A stretch of DNA of 18,546 nt, taken from contig JAOXYB010110158.1 of the NCBI GenBank assembly GCA_028565635.1, positions 1 through 18,546 of the forward strand, read 5' to 3'. The notes under the pieces are model-generated. The model ran no database searches. It worked only from the letters and a program-made list of their open reading frames with translations, and had not been told where the DNA came from. Positions 1 through 18,546 of the stretch are shown here, in pieces. The position numbers and the translations under genes are program-made. The stretch comes from Phoronis ovalis. Its lineage: Eukaryota > Phoronida > Phoronidae. The first letter of the stretch is position 1. Every line of letters starts with the position of its first letter.

Positions 1-640
1 TCTCTTTTCCTACTAGTTTGTGAAAATCAAGGTATTTTTCAAGAATCACTGCGCAAAAAAATTACAACCCCCCCCCTTTCGTGGTGCACAAAAATTCATG
101 ACCCCCTTTTGCCTTGCACACAAATTCGTGACCCCCTGTTTGCACCAACCCCCCCGTGGTAATTTCTGACCAGTCCCTAACCAAGAGTAAAGGTTGTGAA
201 ATTATTAATTGCACAGTTCATTAAGTATGCAGTACCATAGTTCTGTAGGATGGAAAGATTTCCACGGAAAATAGATTTTCTTATTATGAAACAAAATCCT
301 GTTTATTTTAATAAAATAAATACTTAAAAAACTATCTAACTACTAGTAGCAGTTTACCTAGGTCATTCTCAGGTGGCGCTAGAAGCACACACTTTTAATA
401 GCTTAAAAACACTTGGAAGACAGTAAACAGACACATGATGTTGTGGTGAGTTTGATTAGTGATTCAATGAAATCAGTGTTTTTGATCTAAAACCTTCATT
501 TTTTTCAAAAAATCAGAAGATTTGTGAAGAAAATTTATCATTCTGTTGCAGAATAAGAAGCAAAACTGTTGCAAAATTTTATATTTTCACTGCTCAGTTC
601 TACAAAGACTGATTATTGGCATACATAAAAGGAGAACTAC
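1..640 (-). other. Partial Cav1 intron after the IIIS5 exons
   Basis: This is downstream of copy 2 in the channel transcript. Apart from the C-rich repeat at 60-175, no exon, RNA gene or conserved motif was seen. The next exon (IIIS5-pore extracellular loop) must lie outside the window. Confidence 0.7.
60..175. repeat. C-rich interspersed repeat fragment
   Basis: Runs of seven to nine C alternate with a roughly 30-bp unit seen at about 86 and 116 (gcacaaaaattcatgacccc and gcacacaaattcgtgacccc). A third, shorter version may follow near 140. The base composition is unlike the surrounding AT-rich intron, suggesting a dispersed repeat or transposon end. The family is not identified. Confidence 0.5.
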
Positions 641-18310
<17,670 letters not shown>

Positions 18311-18546
18311 CTGTAAAAACAAAACGATCTTATTTTAAAGCTAATATACAATGGTCATTGTTAGTTTGTATTATAAATTAGAATAATTTGCGTCATACAA
18401 AGTTTTCCTATTTTAAACAAGATATACCTATGAAAAAAAATGTCATATTAAACAAAACTTTCAGTTAAATGTAAACAAGACATTCGTCATGTCTAATGCC
18501 CATCACATCCCTAGGGTTACATCACATTGTGGTTTGTAGTCTGATT
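18311..18546 (-). other. Partial upstream Cav1 intron
   Basis: This is the sequence before the IIS2 exon acceptor. No IIS1 coding sequence was found, so the preceding exon is beyond the window. Confidence 0.65.

Overview
The window looks like a piece of an invertebrate animal genome, most likely a cnidarian and perhaps an anthozoan. It is AT-rich, has introns of about 0.2 to 5.8 kb with GT-AG ends, and contains one U12-type intron. The cnidarian guess rests mainly on the nested gene: its C-terminal domain (EWRNRGAIKSGNY..., CACGMTKSC, CNCD, WLEDSGYLT, GYHTLGPL) resembles, from memory, the coral and anemone fibrinogen-like/CASPR-like secreted family. No search was run, so the clade is an inference.

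The main gene is on the minus strand and nearly fills the window. It is an L-type (Cav1) voltage-gated calcium channel alpha-1 subunit, read from high to low coordinates. Thirteen coding exons are visible (18310 down to 641). They cover IIS2-S4, IIS5 and pore, the selectivity Glu of repeat II, IIS6, an acidic II-III linker, IIIS1, S2, S3, S4, and two alternative versions of the S4-S5 linker/IIIS5 exon. All splice phases are compatible and splice sites were placed to the base by eye. Both ends of the gene lie outside the window. Repeat III S4 ([18 protein letters not shown]) and the HVVQC/IGVQLFK exon separate it from Cav2 and Cav3.

Region by region: 1-640 is the last partial intron, with a C-rich repeat. 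641-748 and 1761-1868 are two intact 108-nt, phase-0 copies of the IIIS5 exon. 1869-2177 holds three decayed tandem copies of the 5' part of that exon, each still with its acceptor site. 2778-2865 encodes IIIS4. 2866-8637 is a 5.8-kb intron with minisatellites and one GC-richer island. 8638-11660 carries five exons from IIIS3 back to the II-III linker. 11661-15561 is a 3.9-kb intron holding a complete same-strand two-exon gene (12950-14925; secreted coiled-coil protein with a fibrinogen-like C-terminal domain, about 530 aa), a pseudogene relic of a related domain (12245-12468), and a small acidic ORF (12721-12832) that could be an alternative terminal exon of the channel. 15562-18310 carries the linker and repeat II exons, including the U12 intron in IIS6.

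The most notable signal is the IIIS5 exon array. Two maintained, probably mutually exclusive exons differ at only four residues. One of these is the position of the IIIS5 glutamine that helps form the dihydropyridine site of vertebrate L-type channels (Val in one copy, Glu in the other). Nearby are fossils of further duplications of the same exon.
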